A program made the translations under genes and the position numbers. 64,000 nt of DNA, from the NCBI RefSeq assembly GCF_024584435.1, contig NZ_CP102197.1:1426001-1490000 (forward strand), given 5' to 3'. Source of the DNA: Schaalia odontolytica (GTDB lineage: Bacteria > Actinomycetota > Actinomycetes > Actinomycetales > Actinomycetaceae). The notes under the pieces were generated by a model. The model saw only the letters and a list, made by a program, of their open reading frames with translations. It had not been told where the DNA came from and searched no databases. Below are positions 1 through 15,360 of this stretch, in pieces (positions within the stretch are counted from its first letter, which is position 1; every line of letters begins with the position of its first letter).

Positions 1-2396
1 TCGTTCGTCCAGGTCGCCAGCATGTGCGTGCGGTTGGTTTCCTGGTCGTTGAGGGCGAAGTGCTTGAGGAAGGCGTACACGCCCTTGGCCTGCGCGCCCT
101 TGATTTCCTCGGCGACCAGCGTTCCGGCCAGGACCGGGTCCTCCGAGAAGTACTCGAAGTTACGTCCCGCGTAGGCGTAGCGGTGCGTGTTCGTGGCCGG
201 CGCGTACCAGCCGGACACCTGCATGTCGTGCGCCATCGTGCCGATCGCGTCACCGAAGGAACGCGCGAGTTCCTTGTTGAAGGTGGCCGCTACGGACACC
301 GCTGAGGGCAGGCCGATCGAGCCGACACCCGTGAAGTTGTTGTTCAGCGAGGCGGGGCCGTCCACGTCGGAGACGCGCAGCTTGCCGATCGAGGAGATCG
401 CCGGGGAGCCGTAGCCGCCCTTGGAGATCAGGGTGTTCATCTCCTTGACGGTCAGCTGGTCGAGGAGCTGGTCCCACTTCGGGTCGTCGTAGTCGAGGCC
501 CGCGAGGTCTCCCAGGACGAGGCCGTTCTTGGCACCCGTGGTGGGCATCGTCGCGGTGCTGTCGGCGTCGGCGGCTGCCGCGTCGTAGTTCGACGTCGCG
601 AGGAACGTCGCCTTGTTCGCCTCACTCATTTCGAAGCTCGTGGGGGCTGCAGTCGCCTCCGCGAGGTTGGCGAAGCGGCCGGCGCGGGACAGGTAGGTGA
701 CGTCGCCCGCCGCGTCGTCGAAGTGGTTGGTGGCCACGACCTGGTCACCGTCGTGCGTGCTGTCGGCGGTGTTGAAGGTCTGCGTCGCATCCACCGTGTA
801 CGTCTTCTCGTCGACGACGTCGTGCGAGTTGGAGCGCGCGGAGATCCTGTAGTCGCCGGCCTCAAGCACGTAGGCCTTCGCATTCACCGAGTCGTAGGAG
901 GCCAGCGCGTCGCGCTTCCAGGTGAGGGTCAGGGTCTGGGATTCACCGGGCTCCAGCAGCTTCGTCTTCTCAAACGTCAGCAGATTCGCGGCGGTCTTCT
1001 CGATGCCACCGTCCGAGTAGGGCGGGTTGTCATAGATCTGCACGACGTCCTTCCCGGCGACCTGGCCCGTGTTCGTCACGGTCACATCGGCGGACATGGT
1101 TCCCGTGGCCTCGTCGACCGTCATGTCGCTCATCGACTGGGAGAATGTCGTGTAGGACAGGCCGTAGCCGAAGGGATAGACGACCGCGTTCGCGTAATCG
1201 ATGACTCCCTCAGCGGCGGCAGTCTCGTACCAGCGGTAGCCGACGTAGATCGAATCCGAGTAGTTGACAAAGGACGGCTGCGTCTGGGTGCCCTTGTTGA
1301 AGGGGTCGTCCTGGGCGAACTCCGTCATGTTCGTGTACTGGAAGTCGCCGAAGTTGTTGGCTGCGGGGCCCGCCTTGATGTCGCGCGCGAACGTGTCGGG
1401 GGTCTTGGCCGAGGGGTTGACCTCGCCGTCCAGGATGCGCCCCAGCGCGTTGAAGCCAACCTGGCCGCCGGGGATCGCCCACACGATCGCGTCGATCTCC
1501 GGGTCATCCTGGAGCTCGCCCAGCTGGAACGCGTTGGCGGCGTTGATGACGACGACCGTCCTGGTCGAGGTTTTCTTCGCCAGCTCGATCATGTCCTTCT
1601 CGGGACGCGTCAGCTCGAGGTAGCCCTGGCCGTCCTCGAAGTCCGCGACCTCCTCGGAGTTGTTCGTGTAGCTGAAGTACGGGTTGCTCGCCATCTCCTG
1701 GTTGACGTCGCGGGGCAGGTCAAAGCCCTCACCGCCCGAGCGGGCGATCGTCACGATCGCGGTGTCACCGAAGGCTGTGGCATTGGAGAGCAGGTCGTCG
1801 GAGTACTTGTCCCGTGTGGGTTCGGGAAGCGACCAGTCGGCCTTAAACATGCCGACCTCGGGGCGCTCGCCGCGGTAGGAGGTGTACAGGTTCGTCAGCT
1901 CATCGTTCGTGGTGAAGCCAGCGTTGTGAAGGCCGTCCAGGAGGGTCGTCGTCGGGTTGTCCTTCGACAGGGAGCCCGAGCCGGTGCCGCCGTAGATCGG
2001 GTTCGTTGAGCCCCAGCCCCACACGTTGATCGCGGATCCCTTCGCCAGCGGCAGAGCACCGTTGTCGTTCTTCAGGAGGACCATGCCCTCGTCGGAGATG
2101 TCGTTACCCAGGGCCTCGACTTGAGCCTTCGACGCGGCAGTGAGGGCGCCCGTGCCTGCGGCGAGATCCAGTACCGTCTTGAAGCCGCCGTACAGCATCG
2201 ACACGATGGCCATGACGAACGCGACGAACGCCGCGACCCAGGCGGTCGAGCGCGCGAGCTTGCGGGCAGGCTTGCCCACCTTGACAACAGCGAGGGAGAC
2301 GATGATGGCGAGCGCCAGCGCCACGCCGATGACGATCAAGGGAACCTTGATCGACTCAACCATCTTCCACACATCAGACCAGTTGATGGAAAGCAT
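1..2396 (-). CDS. Glycoside hydrolase family 3 (beta-glucosidase-like), permuted domain order, membrane-anchored, 3' partial
   Basis: Probably hydrolyses beta-linked oligosaccharides at the cell surface. From the ATG at 2396 (AAAGAGGA upstream) about 798 codons are visible. Two hydrophobic segments (about residues 13-37 and 53-72) form an N-terminal membrane anchor. The part normally found second in GH3 enzymes then comes first: a GH3_C-type domain from DEGMVLLKNDNGALPL through an AIPGGQ/DGEVNPSAKTPDTF stretch. A fibronectin-III-like part follows (YPFGYGLSYT). The GH3_N-type (beta/alpha)8 barrel comes last (LTVKEMNTLISKGGYG, VSDVDGPASL, KHFALNDQETNR). This permuted order is known in some rumen and bifidobacterial GH3 enzymes. 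The catalytic aspartate of the GH3_N domain would lie beyond the left edge. Substrate cannot be assigned. Confidence 0.88.
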   Translation of the reverse strand, partial: MLSINWSDVWKMVESIKVPLIVIGVALALAIIVSLAVVKVGKPARKLARSTAWVAAFVAFVMAIVSMLYGGFKTVLDLAAGTGALTAASKAQVEALGNDISDEGMVLLKNDNGALPLAKGSAINVWGWGSTNPIYGGTGSGSLSKDNPTTTLLDGLHNAGFTTNDELTNLYTSYRGERPEVGMFKADWSLPEPTRDKYSDDLLSNATAFGDTAIVTIARSGGEGFDLPRDVNQEMASNPYFSYTNNSEEVADFEDGQGYLELTRPEKDMIELAKKTSTRTVVVINAANAFQLGELQDDPEIDAIVWAIPGGQVGFNALGRILDGEVNPSAKTPDTFARDIKAGPAANNFGDFQYTNMTEFAQDDPFNKGTQTQPSFVNYSDSIYVGYRWYETAAAEGVIDYANAVVYPFGYGLSYTTFSQSMSDMTVDEATGTMSADVTVTNTGQVAGKDVVQIYDNPPYSDGGIEKTAANLLTFEKTKLLEPGESQTLTLTWKRDALASYDSVNAKAYVLEAGDYRISARSNSHDVVDEKTYTVDATQTFNTADSTHDGDQVVATNHFDDAAGDVTYLSRAGRFANLAEATAAPTSFEMSEANKATFLATSNYDAAAADADSTATMPTTGAKNGLVLGDLAGLDYDDPKWDQLLDQLTVKEMNTLISKGGYGSPAISSIGKLRVSDVDGPASLNNNFTGVGSIGLPSAVSVAATFNKELARSFGDAIGTMAHDMQVSGWYAPATNTHRYAYAGRNFEYFSEDPVLAGTLVAEEIKGAQAKGVYAFLKHFALNDQETNRTHMLATWTN

Positions 2397-3062
2397 GTTG
2401 ATTGTCCTCTTTCAGTTCCAAAGCCCTGCATCCCAGAGCGGTGCCGCGCCCTGAACCACCCCTCATCTGTCCGCATCGACACGGGTCGCCTGAGACCTGA
2501 GGGCAGTTGGGAGCCGCCACGTCCTATCCAACCCTGCTGGTTCGCAGGGGAGGTAACGGGCCGTCTGATCTGTCGGATTGTGCGCACAATCTGTCACGCG
2601 GGAGGGTGGGGTAGGCACTTCCAGCTCGACCAGTGGCGTCGCCGGAACCCGTGGCGTCGCCGAGGCCGATGGCGCGTCCTCCCAGGAGGGCACATGCCTC
2701 GTGAATCACCCTCAAACCTGCCGGATCCCCTACGAGCCGACCGCTGGGCCCTCCTACCGGCAGCGTTAACCCCCAATGCGCAGCTAAACCCACCTAGTGG
2801 AGGCTGGGCACATGCGCCCACCTGCCACTCGGTGGGTTAACGTGCGCACAGGTGGGCTCATGCGGCCACCTGATGGGCCACCACGCAAGCACAACGTCGT
2901 TGCCCTCTGCAACACCCCCCTCCCGCCTTCGAGGCAGCCGACGCTCGTTCGGGCGACAAGGCCATCCCACACGTTGTCCACAGCTGCCGCGCCCAACAGC
3001 GTTTTCCACAGGCACGGTCGGAGCATTGGATTGCTCGCGCCGTTGTCGTCTATACCATCGAC
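2397..3062. other. Gene-free divergent intergenic region
   Basis: No convincing gene lies between the GH3 gene (leftward) and the DUF559-like gene (rightward). Open frames here are short, overlap each other on both strands and lack ribosome sites. The region holds one 141-bp repeat copy (2751-2891, listed separately) and a short GGCGTCGCC direct repetition near 2635-2660. Promoters for both flanking genes should be here. A TATACC hexamer at 3051-3056, seven bases before the ATG at 3063, could be a -10 box. Confidence 0.6.
2751..2891. repeat. 141-bp direct repeat, copy 1
   Basis: Nearly identical to 4253-4394: one extra C in the second copy and two substitutions near the right end. Internally it carries a CCACCT/AGGTGG core several times in both orientations (CCCACCTAGTGG, GCCCACCTGCCA, CACAGGTGGGC, GCCACCTGATGG) and a GTTAAC near each of two core copies. 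The two copies bracket the 3063-4082 gene. No transposase is present. Confidence 0.95.
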
Positions 3063-4082
3063 ATGATGATCATAGAGTCATTCCGTACGCATCGACACAG
3101 TCGACGCAACATCGTCAACGACCCGGAGGTTCTGACAATTCGGCGCGGCTACAGGATTCGGCTCCACAATGATGAGCAGGCTCCGCCCTGGAAGCTATGG
3201 AACATCATTAACATCTCTCGCCTCCACGCCCTTGCTTACCAGTGCACACAGCGCCTGGTCTTTACCGGTAACAGCGCTTTGTTGCTGCACGGAATCCCCA
3301 CATGGTCTGCCAATCCAGATGTCGAGGTATGGCCGAGCGAGACACGCCTTCGTGCGACACCCTTTCACGCGGTTCGACATCCTCGAACAACTGTCCCTCG
3401 GGCGAACATCATCAGCCGGGCACGGCGACCGAGGAATGTCACCACCGTTGACACACTCGAAGCCGAATCACCCATTGAAGCGGCTGTTCGCCTCGCGCTC
3501 AACGACGAACCACTCACCGGATTCGTTGCCACATGCATGGTCATGCACACGCTGTCACGCTTCGACCGCTTCGATCTGGAGGAGTCTCGACGCCGATGCG
3601 AACGCATACGCGAAGAGATGCATCAAGAACTATCCCGGCAGCCGCACCACCCACATTACCTCCGCGCACACACTGTTCTTCGTAAGGCTGATGGTGGATG
3701 CGACAACGTTTTCGAAGCAGCAATCTTGTGGTTCGTCAACACTCTGTACAGCGGCCGTATTGTCACTCAGCTCCCGATCACTGTTGAAGACCATACCTAC
3801 TTTGGCGACATCGTCCTGCCAGAACTGAAGCTGATGATCGAGCCGGATGGACGCTCCAAATTCGGTAGCACCGACGAGGAGGTACGCGATAACACCAACA
3901 AATGGCTGAAACGCCAGCACGAACTAGTGAACGACGGGTGGCGCATAATTCGGGTGAGCTGGCACAGCACGGATGACTTCGGCGCATTCCGCGAATACCT
4001 GGCGACACAACTGGCTATCGGGCACCTGAAAGTACCGCAAGACTGCCTGCGGCTGTGGCTTGAACAACACCAGATGCACTGA
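3063..4082 (+). CDS. DUF559 / AbiEi-like protein with predicted Vsr-type nuclease fold
   Basis: 339 residues. The N-terminal third, with IRRGYRI and VFTGNSALLLHGIP, resembles the winged-helix and middle regions of AbiEi-type proteins common in Actinobacteria. The C-terminal part (about 215-330) resembles DUF559, a Vsr-like PD-(D/E)xK fold: EAAILWFVNTLY, then FGDIVLPELKLMIEPDG, then HELVNDGWRIIRVSW. No toxin partner gene is adjacent. Base composition is more AT-rich than the flanking rpoC and GH3 genes, and two copies of a 141-bp repeat bracket the gene, which suggests a separately acquired cassette. No clear ribosome site precedes the ATG at 3063, so a leaderless message or the ATG at 3066 is possible. 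Function unproven: orphan antitoxin-like regulator or nuclease. Confidence 0.75.
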   Translation: MMIIESFRTHRHSRRNIVNDPEVLTIRRGYRIRLHNDEQAPPWKLWNIINISRLHALAYQCTQRLVFTGNSALLLHGIPTWSANPDVEVWPSETRLRATPFHAVRHPRTTVPRANIISRARRPRNVTTVDTLEAESPIEAAVRLALNDEPLTGFVATCMVMHTLSRFDRFDLEESRRRCERIREEMHQELSRQPHHPHYLRAHTVLRKADGGCDNVFEAAILWFVNTLYSGRIVTQLPITVEDHTYFGDIVLPELKLMIEPDGRSKFGSTDEEVRDNTNKWLKRQHELVNDGWRIIRVSWHSTDDFGAFREYLATQLAIGHLKVPQDCLRLWLEQHQMH

Positions 4083-4625
4083 CAGGCGGGCCGACTGATA
4101 CCTCGTGCCGACTGATGTGTCCCTCCTCATTCTCACGACTCCCCGTGATCGCTCTGGCAACACTCGTCGTTGCACCGCTATCCGCTCAGACATGTCTACA
4201 ACGTCCGGTAACTCCCGGCACCAGGGAAGCCCGGGAACTCATCCTCCGAACGCTCCTACCGGCAGCGTTAACCCCCCAATGCGCAGCTAAACCCACCTAG
4301 TGGAGGCTGGGCACATGCGCCCACCTGCCACTCGGTGGGTTAACGTGCGCACAGGTGGGCTCATGCAGCCACCTGATGGGTCACCACGCAAGCAGCCCGA
4401 TCGACGTTCCAAGTCGTACGCGGATCGAGGCCCAAACGGATCTCTCGGGGCTACGCGCGCATCGGCGGGTGCTAGGCGCCACGCATCGGGCGCGCAGTCC
4501 CACCTGACGGCCCAAGCCGCGCATGAACGAGGCCGTGGTCGCGTGGCGTTCACGCCGGCAGGGGCCGGGGCGACACCCGCATGCTCCCCCACCGCACGCA
4601 CCAACCGCAGCCGTACGCGCGCAAA
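4083..4625. other. Gene-free region between convergent genes
   Basis: Between the DUF559-like gene and the rpoC terminator no open frame has plausible coding character. It contains the second 141-bp repeat copy (4253-4394). The bases from 4395 to 4625 show nothing further that I recognise. Confidence 0.6.
4253..4394. repeat. 141-bp direct repeat, copy 2
   Basis: Second copy of the repeat at 2751-2891, same orientation, 142 bp because of one extra C in the run after GTTAA. The DUF559-like gene lies between the copies, consistent with tandem duplication or repeat-mediated insertion of a cassette. Confidence 0.95.
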
Positions 4626-4668
4626 GGGCCCCGACCTCGTCACGTTCTCACGGACGAGGCCGGGGCCC
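4626..4668 (-). terminator. Hairpin terminator of rpoBC
   Basis: Arms GGGCCCCG-A-CCTCGTC and GACGAGG-C-CGGGGCCC pair over about 15 bp around an 11-base loop, 20 bases past the rpoC stop. Reading leftward the stem is followed by a short CTTTG stretch, a weak U-tract. Confidence 0.85.
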
Positions 4669-4687
4669 CACGCGGTCATGTCACCGA

Positions 4688-8590
<3,903 letters not shown>

Positions 8591-8605
8591 AGTTATCTCT
8601 CCCTA

Positions 8606-12082
<3,477 letters not shown>

Positions 12083-12214
12083 AGGGGGTCCTTCCCTGCT
12101 TTTACGGTGCGCACGCGGCCTTATCCCCCATTATCTGACGCGTCCTGGTCCGCCAAGCGCCTGTTACGGCGGCTGGATACGGGTCACCTCGGGCATGATA
12201 AGGCGCAAATACTC

Positions 12215-12243
12215 AGGCTACCGTGAGTCGCGTCGCGAGTCAA
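12215..12243 (-). promoter_or_regulatory. Primary-sigma promoter of rpoBC
   Basis: On the minus strand TTGACT (12243-12238) and TAGCCT (12220-12215) are separated by exactly 17 bases, a good match to the housekeeping -35/-10 pattern. The predicted start near 12208 gives a leader of about 125 bases before the TTG codon. The ICE boundary lies only about 120 bases upstream of the -35 box. Confidence 0.75.
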
Positions 12244-12362
12244 GGCAGCTTGTGTTATGTGCAGGGATTCACGGGACGAGGCCGCGGCGGCGTGTCCCCC
12301 TCTCCTGGCGTCAAGAGGGTGCTCGCGCCTGACAGGCGGGCGCGCCCATCGCACCGCCCGGT

Positions 12363-12404
12363 CATTGGTGCCCCAAGTCGGGCTTGAACCGACGACCGAC
12401 GGAT
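12363..12404. repeat. attL (42-bp attachment repeat)
   Basis: CATTGGTGCCCC followed by 30 more bases, identical to 41269-41310. It is the 3' end of the tRNA gene including the encoded CCA, the T arm and part of the variable and anticodon region. The bases on either side differ (T/G before, A/T after), which defines the repeat ends. Confidence 0.95.
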
Positions 12405-12460
12405 ATGTCTCGGATTTCCGCGGTTTTTCTTTACTGGCAACCCTGGTAATCCTCGATGTT

Positions 12461-12541
12461 CTTGCCCATTTGCCAGCATTGCCACTTATGCCAGTGTTAC
12501 CGGCACTGCCAGCTACGCAAGCATTGCCACTATTGCCAGCT
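12461..12541. repeat. TGCCAGCA-type repeat cluster 1
   Basis: At least five copies of a TGCCA core, in the forms TTGCCAGCATTGCCA, TATGCCAGTGTTACC, GGCACTGCCAGC, AAGCATTGCCACT and ATTGCCAGC. The same core occurs in four other clusters up to 18.1 kb, around the parA/parB genes. Candidate partition-protein or replication-protein binding array. Confidence 0.85.
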
Positions 12542-12572
12542 GCGGACGCTGGGTCCCATCATTTCCACGTAG

Positions 12573-13478
12573 ATGGAAACGTTGAGGACTATGAACACTC
12601 AACGTCATCATGTCTTGGAACTACCGACCCCTCTCATGTGGGAGGGGCACGTTGACAACTTCATCGTCTTCCTGCGCTCTCAAGGGCTCGTTGCGACCTC
12701 AATCCACACCAAACGCAACCATGTACTCCAACTGGCCCGCGCGTTCCCCGATATACCTCCCACAGAACTCGATCCCGGGTCCCTGGTCGAGTGGTGCGGT
12801 ACACGAGCGTGGGCTAACGAAACGAGACATGCTTACTACAGCACGTTCCGGAAGTTCTTCGGGTGGCTCGACTCCACACACCACTGCGGCAATATTTCCA
12901 CGGTACTCCCCCGCATCCGCCGCCCCTCAGGAGTTCCACGCCCCATACCTGACTCCGTCCTGGTGGACTGCGTTGATAGCGCGAGTCCACGTGACGCCCT
13001 CATTTTGCGGTTGGCAGCTGAGGCCGGCCTGCGGTGCGTGGAGATCGCTCAAGTTGAGGCCGGCGATGTCTACGAGGATACCGACGGTTGGAGCCTTTTC
13101 GTGCGAGGAAAGGGCGGGCGCACGAGAACTGTGCCGATCACGGCCGACCTGGCACGGGCAATCATCACGCGCTGCGCAGCAACTGGACAGTACGCGTTTC
13201 CTGGGCGTTGTGGCGGACATATGGCCGCCAATTCCGTCTCGCAGATCGGACGCCGGATTTTGCCTGACACCTGGACACTGCACAAGTTGCGTCATCGCTA
13301 CGCAACGAAGGCGTACTCGGCCGAGCATGACCTGCTCACTGTGCGCGAACTCCTGGGCCATGCATCGCTCCAGACGACCGTCCGCTACGTCGCACCATCC
13401 CCCCGAGCTCGCGACGCGATTCTCGCTGCTACCCGCATCCAGCCGCCCACCACCAGCGGTGGCGCTGCAACCCAGTGA
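12573..13478 (+). CDS. Tyrosine recombinase, ICE integrase
   Basis: 301 residues. It inserts and excises the element at the tRNA 3' end. An N-terminal SAM-like core-binding domain (about 22-112) precedes the catalytic domain. All catalytic residues are present: Arg154 (AGLRCVEIA), Lys180 (RGKGG), His237 and Arg240 (HKLRHRY), His263 (LLGHAS) and the nucleophile Tyr272 (TTVRYVA). It lies 168 bp inside attL and reads into the element. ATG at 12573 gives this length; ATG at 12591 is an alternative. Neither has a good ribosome site. In the excised circle the gene would lie directly downstream of the repressor gene now at 40953. Confidence 0.93.
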   Translation: METLRTMNTQRHHVLELPTPLMWEGHVDNFIVFLRSQGLVATSIHTKRNHVLQLARAFPDIPPTELDPGSLVEWCGTRAWANETRHAYYSTFRKFFGWLDSTHHCGNISTVLPRIRRPSGVPRPIPDSVLVDCVDSASPRDALILRLAAEAGLRCVEIAQVEAGDVYEDTDGWSLFVRGKGGRTRTVPITADLARAIITRCAATGQYAFPGRCGGHMAANSVSQIGRRILPDTWTLHKLRHRYATKAYSAEHDLLTVRELLGHASLQTTVRYVAPSPRARDAILAATRIQPPTTSGGAATQ

Positions 13479-13488
13479 TCCCACACGC

Positions 13489-13558
13489 CGCCAGCATTGC
13501 CGGACCAGTCGGCAACGCTGGCATGCCCGGCAGTGCTGGCATTGCCAGCCACCAGCAA
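13489..13558. repeat. TGCCAGCA-type repeat cluster 2
   Basis: Immediately after the integrase stop: CCAGCATTGCCGG, GTCGGCAACGCTGGCAT, CCGGCAGTGCTGGCATTGCC and CAGCCACCAGCAA. GCTGGCATTGCCAGC is palindromic apart from its central base. Confidence 0.85.
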
Positions 13559-13582
13559 TTTCAACGGAAAGAGCGCAAACCC

Positions 13583-14344
13583 ATGAACGACGATAAGAAG
13601 ATACAGCAGCGGATCCGCGCGCTCCTGGCGCTCGCGCAGGACGAGGGGGCCTCGGCCTCGGAGCGCGAGGTCGCGATGAAGCGCGCCAGCGTCCTCATGG
13701 CGCGCCACGCCATCACGTCCCTGGACGTGGAGGCAGCGGAGCGCGAGCACATCGAGGTGCGCGAGCTCGTCCTGCGCGGCGGGCGCTCCACCGCGTCCCG
13801 CGCGACCCACACCGCGATCGAGAGGGTGGCCGACGCGGCGGGGCTGTGCGCGTACTACATGGACCGGCGCGACCGCCGGGGCGACCCCCACGTCCTGGTG
13901 CGCGTGGCCGGGTTCGGCTCGGACCTGGACTGGTTCATGCCCCTGGCCTCCGCGCTCGCCTCCTACACGGCGGCCGGATGGGCCTCGTGGAGGCGCACGA
14001 ACAGCGCGCGCTACAAGCGCAGCAAAGCCCCGCACCGGCGGCAGCTTCGCGACGGGTTCATCCTCGGATTCGGATTCGCCGTCGCCGACGCGGTGCGCGA
14101 AACCCGGACGACGGCCCTCACCGAGGCCTCCGACGACGGCGCCCCGACGCGGGCCCTCGTCGTACGCTCGCGCGAAGCGCGCCTCGCCGAATGGGCCGAA
14201 CACCTGGGCCTCGCGTACGGCGCCCCGATCACATCCAACAACGACACCCGCCGCGCGGGCTACAGCGCCGGGCGCGCCTCGGGCCTGGGCACCCGCACAA
14301 CCAATGTAGCCGGAACCGGCCCCCAGAGAATCACCTCCCACTGA
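13583..14344 (+). CDS. DUF2786 domain protein
   Basis: 253 residues. The N-terminal section (about 4-45: KKIQQRIRALLALAQDEGAS, EREVAMKRASVLMARHAI) matches DUF2786, a helical domain frequent on plasmids and ICEs. The middle part has conserved-looking hydrophobic and tryptophan residues (DLDWFMPLASALASYTAAGW) but no nuclease or ATPase motif that I recognise. It is the first gene of a rightward run ending in parA/parB. Molecular role unknown; a DNA-metabolism accessory of the element is a guess. Confidence 0.75.
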   Translation: MNDDKKIQQRIRALLALAQDEGASASEREVAMKRASVLMARHAITSLDVEAAEREHIEVRELVLRGGRSTASRATHTAIERVADAAGLCAYYMDRRDRRGDPHVLVRVAGFGSDLDWFMPLASALASYTAAGWASWRRTNSARYKRSKAPHRRQLRDGFILGFGFAVADAVRETRTTALTEASDDGAPTRALVVRSREARLAEWAEHLGLAYGAPITSNNDTRRAGYSAGRASGLGTRTTNVAGTGPQRITSH

Positions 14345-14359
14345 AAGGACAAGAAGACC

Positions 14360-14545
14360 ATGGATGACGACATCACAGAGGAGGAGCGCCGAGAGGCCAT
14401 GGAAGCGGCGTACGAGGCGGTGGAGGACGCCGTGGACGCCGCCGAGCGCGCCCTGGAGGAGATCGAGGGCACCCGCAAGGCCCCGCCCGAGGGCGCCAAG
14501 GGCGAGCTCGCGCTCACCCACAGGGCCGTTCTCGCGGGCGCCTGA
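14360..14545 (+). CDS. Small acidic helical protein
   Basis: 61 residues, very acidic in the first 40 (DDDITEEERREAMEAAYEA...) and probably one long amphipathic helix. GAAAGGA lies 11 bases before the ATG, and it sits 16 bases after the DUF2786 gene and 27 bases before parA, so it is probably co-transcribed. No family recognised. Confidence 0.6.
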   Translation: MDDDITEEERREAMEAAYEAVEDAVDAAERALEEIEGTRKAPPEGAKGELALTHRAVLAGA

Positions 14546-14571
14546 GCACGAAAAGAAAGGAAGGAACGGAA

Positions 14572-15360
14572 ATGCTGACTATCGCAGTGACCAACCAGAA
14601 GGGCGGGGTCGGCAAGACCACGACCACCTACCACCTCGCGCGTGCCGCGAGCCTGCGGGGTATCCGAACACTGGTGGTTGATTTGGACCCCCAGGGGAAC
14701 TTGACTGATTCACTGGCCGATCTCGCCGATGGAGACGCAGGAATGGCCGATGTCCTGTCGGCGGCCTCGCAACTCACGCTCGATGAGGTGGTGGCCCCCA
14801 CTCCATGGGAGGGGGTGCACCTGGCACCGTCGGGCGCCGACGCCCTCGCACTAGTACGCAACGAGCTGGTCACGGGAGGCCCGGGTAGGGAAATGCGGTT
14901 GCGCGAAGCCATCGCCCCCGTGTCCGGTTCATTCGACCTCGCGTTGATCGACTGCGCGCCAGCACTCGACACACTCGCCGTAAACGCCTTCGCGGCCGCA
15001 GACGGGATCCTCGTAGTCAGCCAGTCTCGCCTGTACTCAGCAACTGGGCTCGCCCACCTCCTGAACACGGTCGAGGCGGTCCGCGCCTACTACAACCCGT
15101 CCGTGTCCCTGATGGGCGTGATCGTCAACCAACACCGGGCGCGTACCCGTCAGGGCGCGCACTGGGTCGATGAACTGACGACCGCCTGCCGGAAACGGGG
15201 GCTGCGGCTCTTCGACCCGCCGATACCCGACGCGGTCGCCATTTCGGACACCGCAGAATCCGGGATGGGCCTCGACGAATGGCCGGGCGCCGCCAAACTC
15301 GCCAGCCTGTACGACGCCCACCTGTCGACTCTCCTCGCGGCCGGGAGCGGTGTCCTATGA
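14572..15360 (+). CDS. parA: ParA-type partition ATPase
   Basis: 262 residues. A Walker-type ATPase that would segregate the excised element on the nucleoid together with the next gene. The deviant Walker A motif QKGGVGKTTTT is at residues 9-19; the A' motif is VVDLDPQGNLTD; the Walker B segment is FDLALIDCAPAL. There is no N-terminal HTH, so it is of the short (type Ib-like) class, in which the partner usually does the DNA binding. GAAAGGAAGGA precedes the ATG. The stop overlaps the next start by four bases (ATGA). Repeat clusters 1-5 flank it and are candidate centromere sites. Confidence 0.93.
   Translation: MLTIAVTNQKGGVGKTTTTYHLARAASLRGIRTLVVDLDPQGNLTDSLADLADGDAGMADVLSAASQLTLDEVVAPTPWEGVHLAPSGADALALVRNELVTGGPGREMRLREAIAPVSGSFDLALIDCAPALDTLAVNAFAAADGILVVSQSRLYSATGLAHLLNTVEAVRAYYNPSVSLMGVIVNQHRARTRQGAHWVDELTTACRKRGLRLFDPPIPDAVAISDTAESGMGLDEWPGAAKLASLYDAHLSTLLAAGSGVL

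Larger units (their letters stand above)
12083..12572. other. rpoB leader, ICE left end and repeat cluster, no independent gene
   Basis: Contains the rpoBC promoter, then attL (12363-12404) and the first TGCCAGCA repeat cluster. An open frame from 12257 to 12655 crosses attL, but it is best read as the second half of a frame completed only in the excised circle (see the finding on the ICE repressor), not as a gene here. Confidence 0.6.

Noticed and set aside
723..2009. 428-codon open frame antisense to the GH3 gene
   Set aside because: Shadow frame; the GH3 gene on the other strand has clear family motifs throughout.
12257..12655. 132-codon open frame crossing attL as a gene of its own
   Set aside because: No ribosome site or family; its only interest is as the continuation of the repressor frame in the excised circle.
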